Shown here piece by piece: positions 1 to 24,789 of a DNA stretch of 64,000 nucleotides. The notes below the pieces were generated by a model that was not told the DNA's origin, did no database searches, and saw only the letters and a program-made list of their open reading frames with translations. Made by a program: the position numbers and the translations under genes. This DNA is from Cladopsammia gracilis (taxonomy: Eukaryota; Cnidaria; Anthozoa; Scleractinia; Dendrophylliidae): assembly GCA_022457155.1 (NCBI GenBank), contig JAJGOT010000030.1, positions 1,160,001-1,224,000 of the forward strand. Reading direction: 5' to 3'. Within the stretch, counting starts at the first letter, position 1, and the number at the start of each line of letters is the position of its first letter.

Positions 1-431
1 CATTAAAGTGTTCATACCTCATTACTCATGCGCGAAGCGGCATGAGGTAAGGTTTCGGCTCCGTTTTTCTTGTTATTATTTTTATTATTATTTTTATTTT
101 TTGTGTCACGATTTTGCATGCAAATTTATGCACGCATATTTTAAATTGTGCACTTCCGGTTCATGTCTTCGCAATTTACACTTCCTGTTTAGTGACTTCC
201 GGCTACTGTCACTTCCGGTAAAAGAGCGTTACTTACGTGTCACGACAGCATCTCCTCCAACCCTGCATACATTACTTTGTTCACGTTTGGTATATATAAG
301 ACTTAGAAGAATCACTGGCTTCATTGTGGTACAGCCTTCATTTCCAAAACATTTAATAGTAAACAACGTGGTTTGCAGGAACGATGACTGAATGAAAGGA
401 GTAACTTATCTCCAGGTCGGACATCTTCTTA

Positions 432-1895
432 GGGGCGGACCATTAGAAATCTTGGGAGTGGGGGTGACAATTACCCAAAAAAAATCCTGCAAAAGAAAAT
501 TGTCTCAAAAAAAATTCCTGCAAGCAGTTGACCATAAAAAAATAAAATCCTGCAAGCTAACTGGCTATATATACATTTATTTATTTATTTATTTTAAACT
601 GGAACATATGAGAGTACGACATGCTCTCTGGTAGTAAAATTCATCAAAAAGCAACTTCAGGTTGAGTCAAATGCTGTCAAAAATTACCAGCCTCAAAGGT
701 CAATCTGGTACATGTACCGATATCTTAATATAACCAAAACATTGTTTATCTACATATTTGAAAACACTGTAAACATCATGAAATATTTTTTTAAATACAT
801 TAAGGATTGTCCAACCGTCCCGATTTCGTCGAGATTACCCTGATTTTGCTTGAAAATCCCGAATCCCGACCAATATGTGATCGGGATAGGAAAGACCCCG
901 ATTTAGACATCCGGATCTTCCTAAGAATGCTTTCAAAAGAGCTCTCCGCAAATTGCTATTCAATATTTTAGGAAAGGAGGATGACTATATTCAAATCTCC
1001 ATGATTATTAATAAAGTATAAGTACATAGATACACTTACTATAGTCAGAGAATCCTTGTCTTAATTCAATTAGATCACTTAACTTCTGTGTTTTTATTCA
1101 TTCTTATGTGCAATCTGCAAGGCTTTTCAATAGTATAAGGTTTTTGATTTTGTAGATATTTGTATTTTTCATGTACTTGTTTTGCCCCGCCCCGATTAGC
1201 TTTCCAGCTATTTGCAGGGCAAACAAATCAGTCAACTCTTTCATTATTATACTAAGAATACATTGTTGTTGTTGTTTCTTGTTGAATAAATTGTTGTTGT
1301 TGTTGTTGTTGGTTCTGCCATTTTCGTCAAATTCTCATAATACTTACTACACAAAAAGACGAAATTGCGTATACTTAACTCTGATATCCAGATAAACTAA
1401 AGAAACAGCAAGAAATATAAAATGAAATCGAGTACTTGTATGTGGAGCCACACAAAGAGACGCAAAGCGACGAAAAGCCACATCAATTTGCCAAACATTT
1501 TTGACAGAAATTGTTGTCCCAGAGCACTAGAAATGGAGTTTCAGAGCATCAAGATTTCAAAATTTTCTGGTGGGGAATGCCCCCAGACCCCCCTAGCGGG
1601 TCGCGCCTTCGGCGCTCGACCACCCATCTAAATTCTTATTTCTCCCCGTTTTTTATGCAAAAGTTCGACAGCCTGACTTAAATATACTCTCCAGCGTTCA
1701 ATGCCAAAAATGGATTGGGCCAGGTATAAAAAAAATGGAGCTTGCACGCATTTGTAAAGAAGATCTGAGAAAAAAAAAACCTGCAGGCTTGCACCTCCCA
1801 AAAAACCAAATCCTGCAGGAAACTCAGGCCGAAAAAAAAAATCATACACTGAAATTTTTTTGACCCTCCTCCCACGATTTCTAATGGTCCGCCCC
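432..1895. mobile_element. Inverted-repeat DNA element, TTA target site
   Basis: Ends are GGGGCGGACCATTAGAAATC and its inverse, flanked on both sides by TTA. The 3-bp TTA duplication suits PIF/Harbinger-type transposition. The interior is AT-rich with repeated TCCTGCA motifs near both ends; no transposase seen. Confidence 0.65.
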
Positions 1896-2529
1896 TTATC
1901 ATGTTTAAAATATATCATAAAATTTTCTTAGCATGCGCATGAGTAAAGGCTGCTTGGAGCCTCTTGTTAAATTATGTCTGTCTGTTGTTTCTTGGCGGCT
2001 TTATGCCTTATAAACGGCATTTTAGCGAGTTTTGGTATTTCTGGTTTGACTTCAAACAAACAACAACAAACAAAACTTTATTAGACATAATCAAGCCACA
2101 ATTCCAAGTCACTCCAACGAAAAGCGACAAAAATTACCTTCAATCGATTCCAATCGCTCCAAAACTTCGCTCGAGTAAAGAGCGAGTCCGTTCCTTTCTA
2201 TACATCTCACATTTAGCTTCAAAACCGCAGTCATCGCCTCATTAAGACGATAAATACAACCAGAAAATTCAATGCTCTCTGGTCCTTGGATGCTTGGACA
2301 TAAAAGCTAGTTACGGGCGGCCGGGTTACGGGCGCCCGTTGGCTTGGCTTAGTCGAGGAGGGACACGAGCAAAACAACCTTTGCAAAACTGGATTCGCAC
2401 GAGTACCCAGGGGACGCTTTGTCAACATTCGAGCCGCCGATCGACCCGGTTGTTTAAAAAGTTGGCGGGACTACTTTTTTCTTGTTTCAATCAACTTCAA
2501 ATTCCTTCTATAAAGCCGAGAATAGCCCC

Positions 2530-3087
2530 TGTTACACGAAGCACTTTTACCTAAGTTAATTAATTAACCTAGGATTTTCGGCGACGGGAACGAGAACGTG
2601 AAAAAAAAAAAAAAAATCAAATAATATAAATTAGCAAAACAACAACTATGCACGTTCTTTACACACAACAACGTCAAATGATCAAATTCGAGGTTTCCTT
2701 TTTCTGTCTGAACTTGAACTCCTTTCTTGCGAATTTACGGCTCCCAAACATTAGACAACTGAATTACTGAAAGTCCTACAATTTGGATAATTGCGAGGTA
2801 GTTTAAAAGTTTTTTTAAAACTAAGGGTTTTCCCTGTTGTTGCTGTCGTGGTTGCTTTTTAAAGAACTGATTTGCAGTTCTTTGCAGTAATTGTCTAATG
2901 TTTGGGAGCCGTTAATTCGCAAAAAAGGAAACCTTAAATTTGATCATTTGACGTCGTTGTTTTGCAGAGAACGGCCACATGTACCAAAATGTGTAGCGCA
3001 AGTGCATAGTCGTTGTTAAACCTTTTTTTTTTCTCACGTTCTCGTTGCCGTCGCCGTAAAGCCTAGGTAAAAGTGCTTCGTGTAACA
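2530..3087. mobile_element. Foldback MITE with long arms
   Basis: The first 240 or so bases are repeated inverted at the other end. Both ends carry TGTTACACGAAGCACTTTTAC, and the arms share AACGAGAACGTGA, TTGATCATTTGACGT-like and GGCTCCCAAACATTAGACAA segments. No coding sequence. Confidence 0.75.
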
Positions 3088-3132
3088 AAGGCAATTTGAT
3101 GTAAAGATTTTGGGCTACGGATGAATCGTTTA

Positions 3133-3625
3133 GGACCGGTTATTTAGACGAATTTTAGACGGTATTTAAGAAAACCGCAGTCTAAACCAATTTCAATCTG
3201 GCCAACCCTAATATTTAACAATTAGATTACTTGAGATTTCTATCAGATCGCGTGATATCACGTGATAGAAATCAAGAGCGGATGATTGTTTTAGTATGAA
3301 TCTACTAGATGTTCAAAACTAAACAAGTACTCAATAAATATCACATAGTACAGACACTTCGAAAACGCGAAAAAGCGGCCGCCATTAGGCTACTCACTCT
3401 ACTCACTTTCTACAACAGAATAGATAGTGAGTAGCGTGGCCAATAAGAGAACAGCATTCGTCAAAGAACGCTAGTAGATTTATACTGATAAACGTTATTT
3501 ACGGTAAACAGCGTCCAGAAGGGCTTGGCATATAGTTATAGCACAGCGTAGAAAAACATTTATCAACTTAAAAAGAAATTGTCTAAACCGCGGTCTAAGT
3601 TAGACTTCGTTTAAATAACCGGCCC
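3133..3625. mobile_element. Inverted-repeat MITE
   Basis: Ends are GGACCGGTTATTTAGACGAA and an inverted near-match TTCGTTTAAATAACCGG. Left flank TTA, right flank TTT. A second inner inverted match surrounds AACCGCAGTCTAAA / GTCTAAACCGCGGT. Confidence 0.6.
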
Positions 3626-3955
3626 TTTGTCTTCCATGAGTTTGCGCTATCCCATAATATCCCCGTTTCAATACTTCATAGTTTCCATGGTAACTGCGAA
3701 CTAAAAAGATCATTAAACAAGAGGCTCGACAGCGATTACTTATTTTTGCTCTTCCCACCTTTTTGTGTTTTATTTCATTTCACTTCAAGAATCCAGGAGC
3801 AGGTGACCCCGGGAGGTGACCACTACATATGTATAAACGGGAAACTGTGTTTTGTTTTTGTTTGTTCTCGCATCCATAGAGTACGGTACAATGTTTTCGT
3901 TTCATGTCATAGCCTGGTTGAGCAAATCTTTGTGTCACCTCGCTCTTATCATTAA

Positions 3956-4654
3956 GGCCCCGTCCACACTAATCCGTTTTCAAACGAAAACGGAGCTGTT
4001 TTGCTCCGGATACGGCTATCGTCCACACTACAACGCCAAAAACGATCACTGAAAACGGAGCGATTCGAAAACGCTCTCCAGAGTGGAGCGATTTGAAAAC
4101 GATGCTTTTTGAAAACGCTGTTTTCTGGTGTGGACGGAGAAAACGATGCTATCTGAAAACGGTTACGTCATCAAAATAGCCAGACCACTCGACCGTGAAA
4201 CATATCCAAGATGTCGCCATACTTCGACTGGACTGACTCCCAGTCTACACTCTCGGTGCTTTTCTGCACTTTGTATTCGTTTGTGACTTTCAGAAGTAGC
4301 TCGACTTCATCATCAGTCCATGTGAAACAGTCTGTTTTAGGTTTTGGTTGCTTTCCAGCTGTTCTTGGCATCGTTTAGAAGGAAAATATCGAAGAATTCT
4401 AAACCAAAACAACACTCAACAACAAAGAATCAAGAATGGCGCCAATTTCGCGGACCGATATATTGAAATGCGCATGCGTAGAGTTCATTTGAGCATGCGC
4501 ACTTAGGGTATCAAAGCGTTTTCAAAACAATACGGCGTTGTAATGTGGACGGGCGAAAACGATACGAAAACGATAAGTGTGGAAGCAAATCTTTTTGAAA
4601 ACGGAGCAAAACAGCTCCGTTTTCGTTTGAAAACGGATTAGTGTGGACGGGGCC
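3956..4654. mobile_element. Harbinger-like non-autonomous element, TAA target site
   Basis: About 55 bp of near-perfect inverted ends starting GGCCCCGTCCACACTAATCC, with TAA directly repeated at 3953-3955 and 4655-4657. The 3-bp duplication and an internal Myb/SANT-like fragment both fit PIF/Harbinger, whose autonomous elements encode such an accessory protein. Confidence 0.72.
4171..4371 (-). pseudogene. Myb/SANT-like DNA-binding fragment of a transposon
   Basis: A 66-codon fragment beginning MPRTAGKQPKPKTDCFTW and DDEVELLLKVTNEYKV, with tryptophan spacing and an acidic helix like the Myb/SANT-like domain of Harbinger accessory proteins. It lies inside the inverted-repeat element and breaks off after one half-domain, so it is probably a remnant. 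Confidence 0.5.
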
Positions 4655-4659
4655 TAAAT

Positions 4660-5400
4660 CGTTTATCAGATTAGCGTTTGTCTCACGATAGTGACTTGGG
4701 TAAATACATCGCTGATGAAGCTATTCCCTCGCATTAGTCTTAATATAGAAGATAGGCTGAGCCTCACAGCGTCGCTCTCTGAACAGAAAGCCGATGATAA
4801 GCTTAACGAAGGTGAAAGGTCGGAAGCACAAGAATTAAGATTGATGACCGGGTTATTTTTCAATTTTAGCAATTCTCAAAACCAGTATTACGTGACTGTC
4901 AGCACAGTACATTTACACCGTACAACAGTTCACAAAAACAACTTTTTCTCCGTCTAGAATAACTAGTACGACTACTTTCCGAATAAAATACACCTGTTGC
5001 TTGTCAAAAATTGCCCGAGAAACTGATTTGGAAATCAAAACTGCAAAAAATACAAAAACATGTTTGCATAAGGCGACGCGTGTGAAGAAAGAATTATAAA
5101 ATCCAAGTCTTGTTTTGTTTACATAAAATCGCTTTTCAACCTATGTAATGAATGAACAAACACATAAAAATAGACAACACAATCTTCTTTCGAAAAATTT
5201 TATTCAAATCTCTATAAGTTTATGTTTAAAAGCAAAACGCGTACCATTTATAGCGCATCGCTGTCTTTGATGAAATTCAAGAAATCGATTTATGCACGTT
5301 TTAAAAACAATTCTCCAAAACTAACAAGAACACAAAGAAAAAGTCAATCACAGATTGATATCAACATTATGATATACATGAAAAAATTACTCAATTCTGA
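4660..5400. other. No feature recognised
   Basis: AT-rich sequence with short overlapping frames and no splice-supported exon or repeat that I can name. Confidence 0.5.
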
Positions 5401-5409
5401 TTGGCTAAG

Positions 5410-5650
5410 AGCAATGCAGTTCAAGTGTAACACCAGTGCAAAAAGTGTAACACCGGTGGAAAAAGTGTAACACCAGTGCAAATTACAAATCACAAAAAAA
5501 ATGATGCAAAAATGTTCTGCAAAAAAAAAAAAAAAAAAAAATTGTGCAAAAAAAAAAAAGAAAAAATACCCCCAAAAATTTTTTTGCAAAAAAAAAAAAC
5601 AAAACAAAAAAAATCCAAAAAAAATGGATGCAATTTTTTTTCATGTATAG
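5410..5650. repeat. Short tandem and A-rich low-complexity tract
   Basis: Three copies of an 18-19 bp unit (AGTGTAACACCAGTGCAA, with one variant) are followed by long A runs broken by TGC and CCC. No gene is supported. Confidence 0.75.
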
Positions 5651-6063
5651 TTATTAATAAGTAATCCCTCGCTTAATAGTAGTCCCTCGCTTGCTTGGAA
5701 ATTCTTTAAATCTCCGCCTCTTTGGTTCTGAAATCCGTAATAAAAACAACTCCCCACATTGATAAAAACGTATGAAGTTCCTCGAAGCAAGATTTTATCC
5801 CTGAAAGCTCTTCTTTTTACACCAAAGCTGCTTCTGAGTATCCCTTAATTAGTATCCCTATCTTGAGTAGCAAACCGCGAAAAAATGCAGGGAAATAACG
5901 ACTTTCAGTACTTCTCCGCTAAACACAGCGAAAGATCCAACTATAAAAGTGGATAAAGTGTTTACCGAGCTGACGGCTGTGTAGCCGCGCGAAAAACAAA
6001 GCCACACTTTGCTTTCAAAATTGCTAAGATCCCGGATGTTGTGTGGCGTCACACGCGAATGTT

Positions 6064-6470
6064 TTGAAAACTTCATACGCGCCCGCGAGCTAGCCCTGCC
6101 CAACGGCAGGCGAGCGGTGGGCGGCGGGCGGCACACGGACCGACGCGCCCCGCGAAACATTTTGCCAGCCATGACCATCAAAAATGACGGGCATAGGTTC
6201 TATGAGTATGGTGCTCCGCAGCGGACGTTCGGCCCGCCAGAGCTCCGCTATCAACAGGCCGGGATAACGGAATCAAGATTCCAGAAGCGTCATACGCGCC
6301 TGCGAGCTGGCCCTGCCCATCGGCAGGCGGGTGGTGGGCGGCAGGCGGCACACGGACCGACGCGCCCGGTGAGTATGGGGCTCCGCAGCGGACCTTCGGC
6401 CCGCGAGAGCTCCGCTATCAGCAGGCCTGGATAACGGAATCAAGATTCCAGAAGCGTGGATGCCAACCGG
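6064..6470. repeat. GC-rich tandem duplication, about 215 bp unit
   Basis: Two copies of a GC-rich block. CATACGCGCC..GCGAGCT with GCACACGGACCGACGCGCCC occurs at about 6075 and 6291. GGATAACGGAATCAAGATTC occurs at about 6262 and 6430. Its base composition is unlike the surroundings. Origin unknown; it precedes a hammerhead-like motif at 6541. Confidence 0.75.
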
Positions 6471-6540
6471 GTTAAGAATCAAAACAACTGGAGAAGGGTG
6501 CGACTGCAGCCGATCACCGAAAGAGTAGCCCAGTGTTCTC

Positions 6541-6576
6541 GCCTGATGGAGACAGCAGTAAGGCGTCGAAACGTCG
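6541..6576 (+). ncRNA. Degenerate hammerhead-like motif
   Basis: CCTGATGGAGAC, a GAC/GUC-closed hairpin and CGAAACGTC follow the order of a hammerhead core (CUGAUGA, stem II, GAAAC). One core base differs. Penelope-like elements are known to carry such motifs in their terminal repeats; this copy is probably a relic. Confidence 0.35.
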
Positions 6577-6827
6577 CTATTTACTACATATACATCGTCA
6601 GATAAGCGATCAGTTACACTTCAATGTAAATAAGTTATATTTCTCTATACCACGATGGACAATAATCCACCTGTAATAATAAAAAAAACACCTAAAAAAT
6701 AATCCACCTGTCGCAAGAGTCTGACTCTTGTGGAAAAGAATCAGACTAGCCTCGAATTACTAGAGAAAAGTAATAATAACAAAGATATTTTAACAGGAAG
6801 CCCGCGTCACAAATGTGGTTTTCAGTG

Positions 6828-6960
6828 TAGCCTGTTCCAGGCGTTCAGATACTGGGAAAAGCGCTAACAGTTGGGGAAGGCGCGAAGAAAAGCTTTTTCG
6901 CTCGCGTTTCTTCGCGCATTCCCCAACTACTCGCGCTTTCCCCACTATCTGAACGCCTGT
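6828..6960. mobile_element. Mutator-like MITE, truncated right end
   Basis: Starts TAGCCTGTTCCAGGCGTTCAG and ends with the inverse CTGAACGCCTG, with an inner hairpin of GCGAAGAAAAGC / GCGTTTCTTCGCGC. Same family as the intact copy at 43986-44111. Confidence 0.65.
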
Positions 6961-7442
6961 TGTTAAGACTAATGCGAGTCACCAACAACTTTATATGTTT
7001 ATTCGAAATCTAAATTGATTCGACAACTATCAATGCTCGAGAGAGCTTTTCTCGCACACTATAGCCGGGACACAACTGTCGGTAACTAACTTGTTATCTA
7101 GCGTTTAGTGCGCATGTCAACCTCGTTTCCCGGCCAGGGCTTGTCGCGCGGTGAAACGTATGCTAATCGATTTGGCAATATGGCGTACACCTGTAGTTGT
7201 CGACAACTTCTTATTCAGATTAGGAGAATCAATTTGTTCATAACAAGACAGTCTAGTAGTTTTCCTTTCCACTGTTTTAAAGTTTGTTATCGATAGCTTG
7301 CTTCACAAACTACAACTTCAATCTATGGTTATCGACAACGACACCTTAATATATAGTTATCGATAAAAATTGGTCTATTCTGTCGAGGCCCTGAATGAAA
7401 TATGATAACTAAGACCGTTTAATGTTTCATTTCTTTCTTTAG

Positions 7443-19556
<12,114 letters not shown>

Positions 19557-19559
19557 AAA

Positions 19560-21470
19560 CAAAGACGACGTCATGTTAATTAAAAAGGCACAAGAAAAAT
19601 CCCTTAATGTTAGTTTAAGAATCCGGCATGCACATGTAATCGTTATATTCTCTCAAGAAACAGTTTGGCACAACAGCAATAACAGCATTGATTTAGAACA
19701 ACAATTTTAACATGGAACACTTTACAACTTATATATCAAGTGATCAACAAAGAAAAGTATTTATTATTAATAATCAACAAAAACAAGTTACATTTTGTTG
19801 AAAAATGAGGCAATCATATAATTTAAATTATTGGACAAGATTAATGGCTGATAAGTGCAGGAAAGTTTTCAGTTTGAATAATTTAATTTACGTAGCCGCT
19901 GTTTTTGAATTGTCCACTTTAACATTTCACCTGAAACTAACTAGAAAATGTTTTGTATGCTGATATTCGATGATATATATGACTTTATCAGACCAGGGCG
20001 TTAAGTATCCACTTTGACTATAAAACGTTTCAGAACTTGTTAAATGTTTATTGTCATAGCTTTTAATTAATGCTTTTTAAGTTACGAGGGAAGGGCACCC
20101 TCAGGCTTAGGAACTCACCAAAAAAAAAAAAAAAGCCCATAAGCTGCAGGTTAAATAGGATTAACTTTCAATACATTTTTCTTGTGTCATATATTATATT
20201 GTCCAAGTTAATGGGGCGTTTTCCAATTGAGGGTCGTAAAACCGCAAACTAAGTTTCCACTCTTGCAAATCACAAGGGACGCAGGCAATCGAATGAAACA
20301 ATCTGAACTTAGAGCAAATACGCCAGGTGCCAGACGCGGGAAAATGCTTGCGAGCAAATTAACTATCATTGGTTTTGAGATATTGGCAGTGGCCGGTTCG
20401 TAATCAATCTGAAAGGGGAAAATGTAAAACCAGAGCACGCATTACTAACTACTTTCAACACTTGTGCATTTTATAATACTGTAACCCGCCCACAGATTTA
20501 AAATACCGTAGCCCGCCCACAGGTTTCGACAAAAACGTAAAAATACCCACGATGGAGTAGCCTCTTCAATGTTTGGAACGAGCCCAATAAAGACCCCGGC
20601 GAAGATGACCCCGGCCAAAACTTTCGCGCGCCTTTCACGCTCTTTATATTTGGACAGGATTCCAGAAGGACAACAAGACAGTCAAAATAACAACTCTGAA
20701 TTCACAAGCTGTGCGAAATTTGTCTGAGATAATGAAAAACATGAAAGCCTGTTCCAGGCTCTCAGGGTGACAGTTTACGCGATGGCCCAACCGCAGCTCT
20801 CTAAAGTCACATTTTATGTCATGTAAACTGCACAAGATGTCCACTAAGCACCTGCGTTGTCATGGCGGGCAAAGCTTCTGAATATCGCCTGAAATTCTTT
20901 GATTTTCCTTCAATATTTGATCAATGTAAAGTCTTTGTATGATCGCCAGTAGTGCTAGTTGTAATGTCACCCTCCTTACCGCATATAACTCTGTTATTCA
21001 GTGTTCAGTTCAGGAATTAAAACCCTCAGACTCGGACCCTCATCTGGGGAGATTAATTGCCCTTCCGTTAACTCTAATCGCTCAGTCTAGAAAGTCGTTT
21101 GGAGAGATTATTAACCTTCCGGTGAGCGACAAGCGGAGCGCTAGTAAATGAGCGAGGTATGAGGTTAATTTCCTTTTAGTGTTGCAGGTTGTATGGTGCC
21201 AGTTATAGGTTTGTGAGAATAAGTGGAGTTGACTGGCCGTTTTTATTTCTGCATGAATGGCTGGGTGTGGCCATCGTGTTCTGAAAAGAACTTCAATTTA
21301 GTGGTTTCCTTCTTCAGTTGCTTTCAGTGCCCAGTGTGTGAAAGCGGCTAAGTTGTTCTTTTTGGTTTGTTTGGTTTGTTTACAGTGAATGAGTCTTAAG
21401 CTTAATTACTCACGAGACTTTTTTTACTTAATTAATTATTTAAAATTAACATCAATGTAAGTAAAAGACA
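19560..21470. other. No gene recognised downstream of the RTK
   Basis: 3' flank of the RTK. A GCCCGCCCACAG pair at about 20488 and 20511 and scattered short frames are the only structure seen. I cannot place a polyadenylation site with confidence. Confidence 0.5.
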
Positions 21471-21474
21471 ATTA

Positions 21475-21594
21475 GGCCCGGTTCAAACGTCGAACTTCAC
21501 ATGTGCCGAATCTAATGTAAATGAGCAAGAACAATAGATTTTGCTCATTTGCATTAGATTCGGCACATGTGAAGTTCGACGTTTGAACTGGGCC
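21475..21594. mobile_element. 120-bp palindromic MITE, TTA target site
   Basis: Same family and exact length as 18669-18788. Ends GGCCCGGTTCAAACGTCGAA and inverse, flanked by TTA on both sides. Confidence 0.85.
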
Positions 21595-21656
21595 TTACTC
21601 ACGTAATCTTACAACGAACTTATCAACCAGCTCAATTTACTCTACCCTGCTAAAAA

Positions 21657-22165
21657 ATGTCTTCTTACCTCCAACATCCGAATAAAATACGCCGACATGG
21701 ATTCAACGAGAAAAACATTCAAAAAGTTTATCTATTGCCCTATACTGTCACAAAAGAAGTTAAAATAATAATGTTCCAATACAAAGTGATACATAACATA
21801 CTTCCCACCAGAGCGACTCTTTACCGTGATGGTCTTGTTGACAATGACCTCTGCAATTTGTGCAACTTAGAAAGACAAACCCTAGACCACATGTTAATAT
21901 ACTGTGGTTTATCTGCCGATTTTTGGATTTTGTTTCAAAATTGGTGGCATGACAAAACACATGAAAGCATTGTGTTGAACGCAAGTCATATACTCTATGG
22001 CTGGTTTATAGTGAGGTGGCTTAGGGCGATTTTAAGGCGAAATCGTTACAGAGCGGAAGAAAGCGTCAAATTTGGCACAAAGTATCTTGATGGTGTAAGA
22101 AACAAATTTAGCCTGGGTGCCACGTGCGTCGATAATCCGGGGGGGGGGGGGGGGGGGGGGGGCAA
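21657..22165 (+). pseudogene. LINE reverse transcriptase C-terminal fragment
   Basis: Encodes KVIHNILPTRATLYRDGL and then LCNLCNLERQTLDHMLIYC, the cysteine/histidine pattern found at the C-terminus of L1/Tx1-like LINE proteins (zf-RVT). It starts mid-protein and ends at a G run at about 22140-22162, so it is a 5'-truncated copy. Confidence 0.75.
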
Positions 22166-22849
22166 GACACACGATTTAAATTCACGATAACCTTCATCAG
22201 CATGAAAACGAGGCTGATAAGTAAAAACATAGCTTTAATGCTTTTGATCAACAAATTGAATCAAAATACATTAACAAGTTATAAATAAGAGTGTATGGTT
22301 CATTTAAATAGACTAAGGGTGTTTATGTCACGTGACCATCCCATTGTTCTTTGCTTTTTCGCTCATGTTGAATGGTCTGACTTTCAGAGAATGTGGTATA
22401 TTCGATTGAGTTTGAAATCTTTTTGTTGTTGTTTAGTTGTTCTTGTGGTTTTTTAAGTTTTCCTTTGGTTTTTCACTAAGAAACTGAGGAACTTAGAAAA
22501 CATGCAATCGTTGCCAAGTATGCAAAGGTTACAGCCGGTGCCAAGCGGGGGAAAATTTGTAAAAGGTGCCAAATACCGGAAACTCAGTCGACAGAGTTGT
22601 CATTATTAGCCGACACCCAGCTATTAAGGCCGGGAACTGCATTGAAGATGACCGGCACCTGAAAATTTGAGAATAACTTAAGGCTATATTGGGTTTATGA
22701 CCGCCTATCACGGTCCTTGTGAAGCTGGCTTCCTCAAAGCTTTATGACAGCCCTGAGTAGAGATTCAGTTTTGATCTGATGTCGAAAGTGCGGTCTGTAA
22801 ACAACATTTTGCTGCTGTATATCACTGTTAACTTTTTAATCGGAAACAA

Positions 22850-22982
22850 GAGGTAAGAGAAACGCAAGAGGTAAGAGACACAAGAGGTAAGAGAAACGCA
22901 ATACTGGATTACCTAACGATGCAATTGTGTCCTTACTTAGTGGTTTTATTACTGCTATTTGTACATTTGACACGTGAATAAA

Positions 22983-23020
<38 letters not shown>
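22850..23020 (+). repeat. Retroelement 3' tail with ATT repeat
   Basis: Three copies of AAGAGGTAAGAGA are followed by GTGAATAAAGTTATTATTATT and more ATT units, the usual 3' end of a non-LTR retroelement. Confidence 0.55.
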
Positions 23021-23022
<2 letters not shown>

Positions 23023-23879
23023 TAAGTGTGTGTCTGTAAGAACCTACCAATGATTTTGGTTAGAAAAGTAAATTTCTCTGATATGGGGTTATTTGAAAGC
23101 CTTTACCTGAGCAGTCATAAAAATGCAATTCGTTTGATCCAAAATAATAATTTAATTTTTTTACGATTTATCAAAGTTTCACGTGGTAGGTACTAGTTTT
23201 ATGCCGCTGAGACCCGAATAAGTCACAAACATTGCCGTCAAAAAATAACAATTCACTCAAGAGGCCCAGTACAGATACATCATTGTAGTTTGCTTAGCTA
23301 TATCTCATACAGTCTAGATTCGTTTCTTATTTTAACAGTAAACAATGGGTTATTTTACACAAATAATCGGCGAAACACGAAAATAACTCAACTTTAAGGA
23401 GAAATTTTAAAAAATGTGGCACCTGATTGAAAGACATTCTATATTCTATACATAAACAGAAACTATAAATGACCCTAAATCCTAACTAAGAATAAATTTT
23501 TTATGCACTCTACGTTTCCAAGATTTACAACCGTTTGAATTTCACGAAAATGAGAAAACATACCACTAAACAAACACTTGTCCTTAGCAGAATGCTCGAG
23601 CGAGTTCACTTTCTATAATCTCTTTTTTTGCTTTAAGTTGAGAGTTTTGTCAGCTTAAGTCATCCCCCAATCCTGAAAATCGTCAAGGCAGTACAATTTT
23701 TATTCAGCGCTAAGTTTTTATTGAAGTTTTACCTTGCTGTATAAACGGACCCAGACGGCCTTGTTTATTCGTAGCGAGCGTCACGGAGTGACCTACCTTG
23801 TGTGTCCTCTGCTGGCCAATCAAATTGCAACTAAAGCTTGTCACGTGCCTGTTTAGGTTTGGGAATATTGTGACTGGAG

Positions 23880-24780
23880 ACTCAGTGTTTCAAAAGAGGC
23901 TGTAAAGGCATTAAAGTCTATCGAGCGTGTTGAGAAGAATCATTTCAAGAATTTTGTAAAGACAGTGATCGAAGATAGAACTGTATCGATTCATGCCGGA
24001 TGCCATCAAGAAGAATTCTTTGCTACTGTTCAAACGACAAACCCTCCTAAAACAAAGTCAAAGCAGCAAGTATGTGCACCAAGAAGAGATTGCAATTTTT
24101 TCAGCCGTCTGTACATAGCCACCCAGCATCGAAGGGGAGACCTTGACCATTTTTCATGCACGAAAACCAGCCCTACTCGCCATCTCTCTCCGGGTTTTTG
24201 TAAAGCAAAGATTCGGGAAGATAAATGTTTTAACCCTGCCAGTTCAAAGCAGCCTGATCCACCCCCACTCTCCCACTCTGATAGTTATGCTGAAAACCGA
24301 TATACAGAGATGCGACCACAAGGAAACCGACATGAGAATCGCTGTGCGTGTTATACACGCGCTGAGCAAAGGATGCAGTCAGGTTTTCGTCCGCACGGTG
24401 GATACGGATGTTCTGGTCATAACGATAGGGCTTTTTCATGACTTGATCGCTTTGTATCCGTCTGCATCCATCTGGATTTGTTTGGGCACGGGGAAATATG
24501 TCCAGTATATAAGTGTGAATGCCATCTGCGCATCTCTTGACCCTCAAACATCTCGGGCACTTCCTATGTTCCATTCATTCACTGGATGCGACACGACATT
24601 CTGTTTCTTTAGTTTGGCAAGGATGAGAAGTCCGCCTGGGACTCATGGAAGTCATTCCCAGATGCGACAGAGGCATTTCTGTTCCTTTAAGACCCGTATA
24701 ACGAGCTGGACAAGGATGATTCTATCTTCAAGCTTCTGGAGCGATGGGATTAACTATAATTTTCTATGACAAGACCAGCA
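23880..24780 (+). pseudogene. Decayed XPG/PIN-like gene fragment
   Basis: In one frame, ETDMRIAVRVIHALSKGCSQ is followed by VFVRTVDTDVLVITIG and FHSFTGCDTTFCFF. The same layout (acidic, DTDVLV, GCDTT) is found in the minus-strand copy at 36232-37250. Coding similarity jumps between frames around 24100 and breaks off at 24650, so this is a pseudogene. Probably a transposon-borne nuclease-like protein. Confidence 0.55.
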
Positions 24781-24789
24781 ATGTGTTCA

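Noticed and set aside
3746..3955. Hydrophobic frame as the missing RTK signal-peptide exon
   Set aside because: The only plausible donor (CAG|GTGACC) is phase 0, but the first Ly6 exon needs a phase-1 partner.
6009..6482. Overlapping GC-rich frames on both strands
   Set aside because: They come from the GC-rich tandem duplication, with no domain or splice support.
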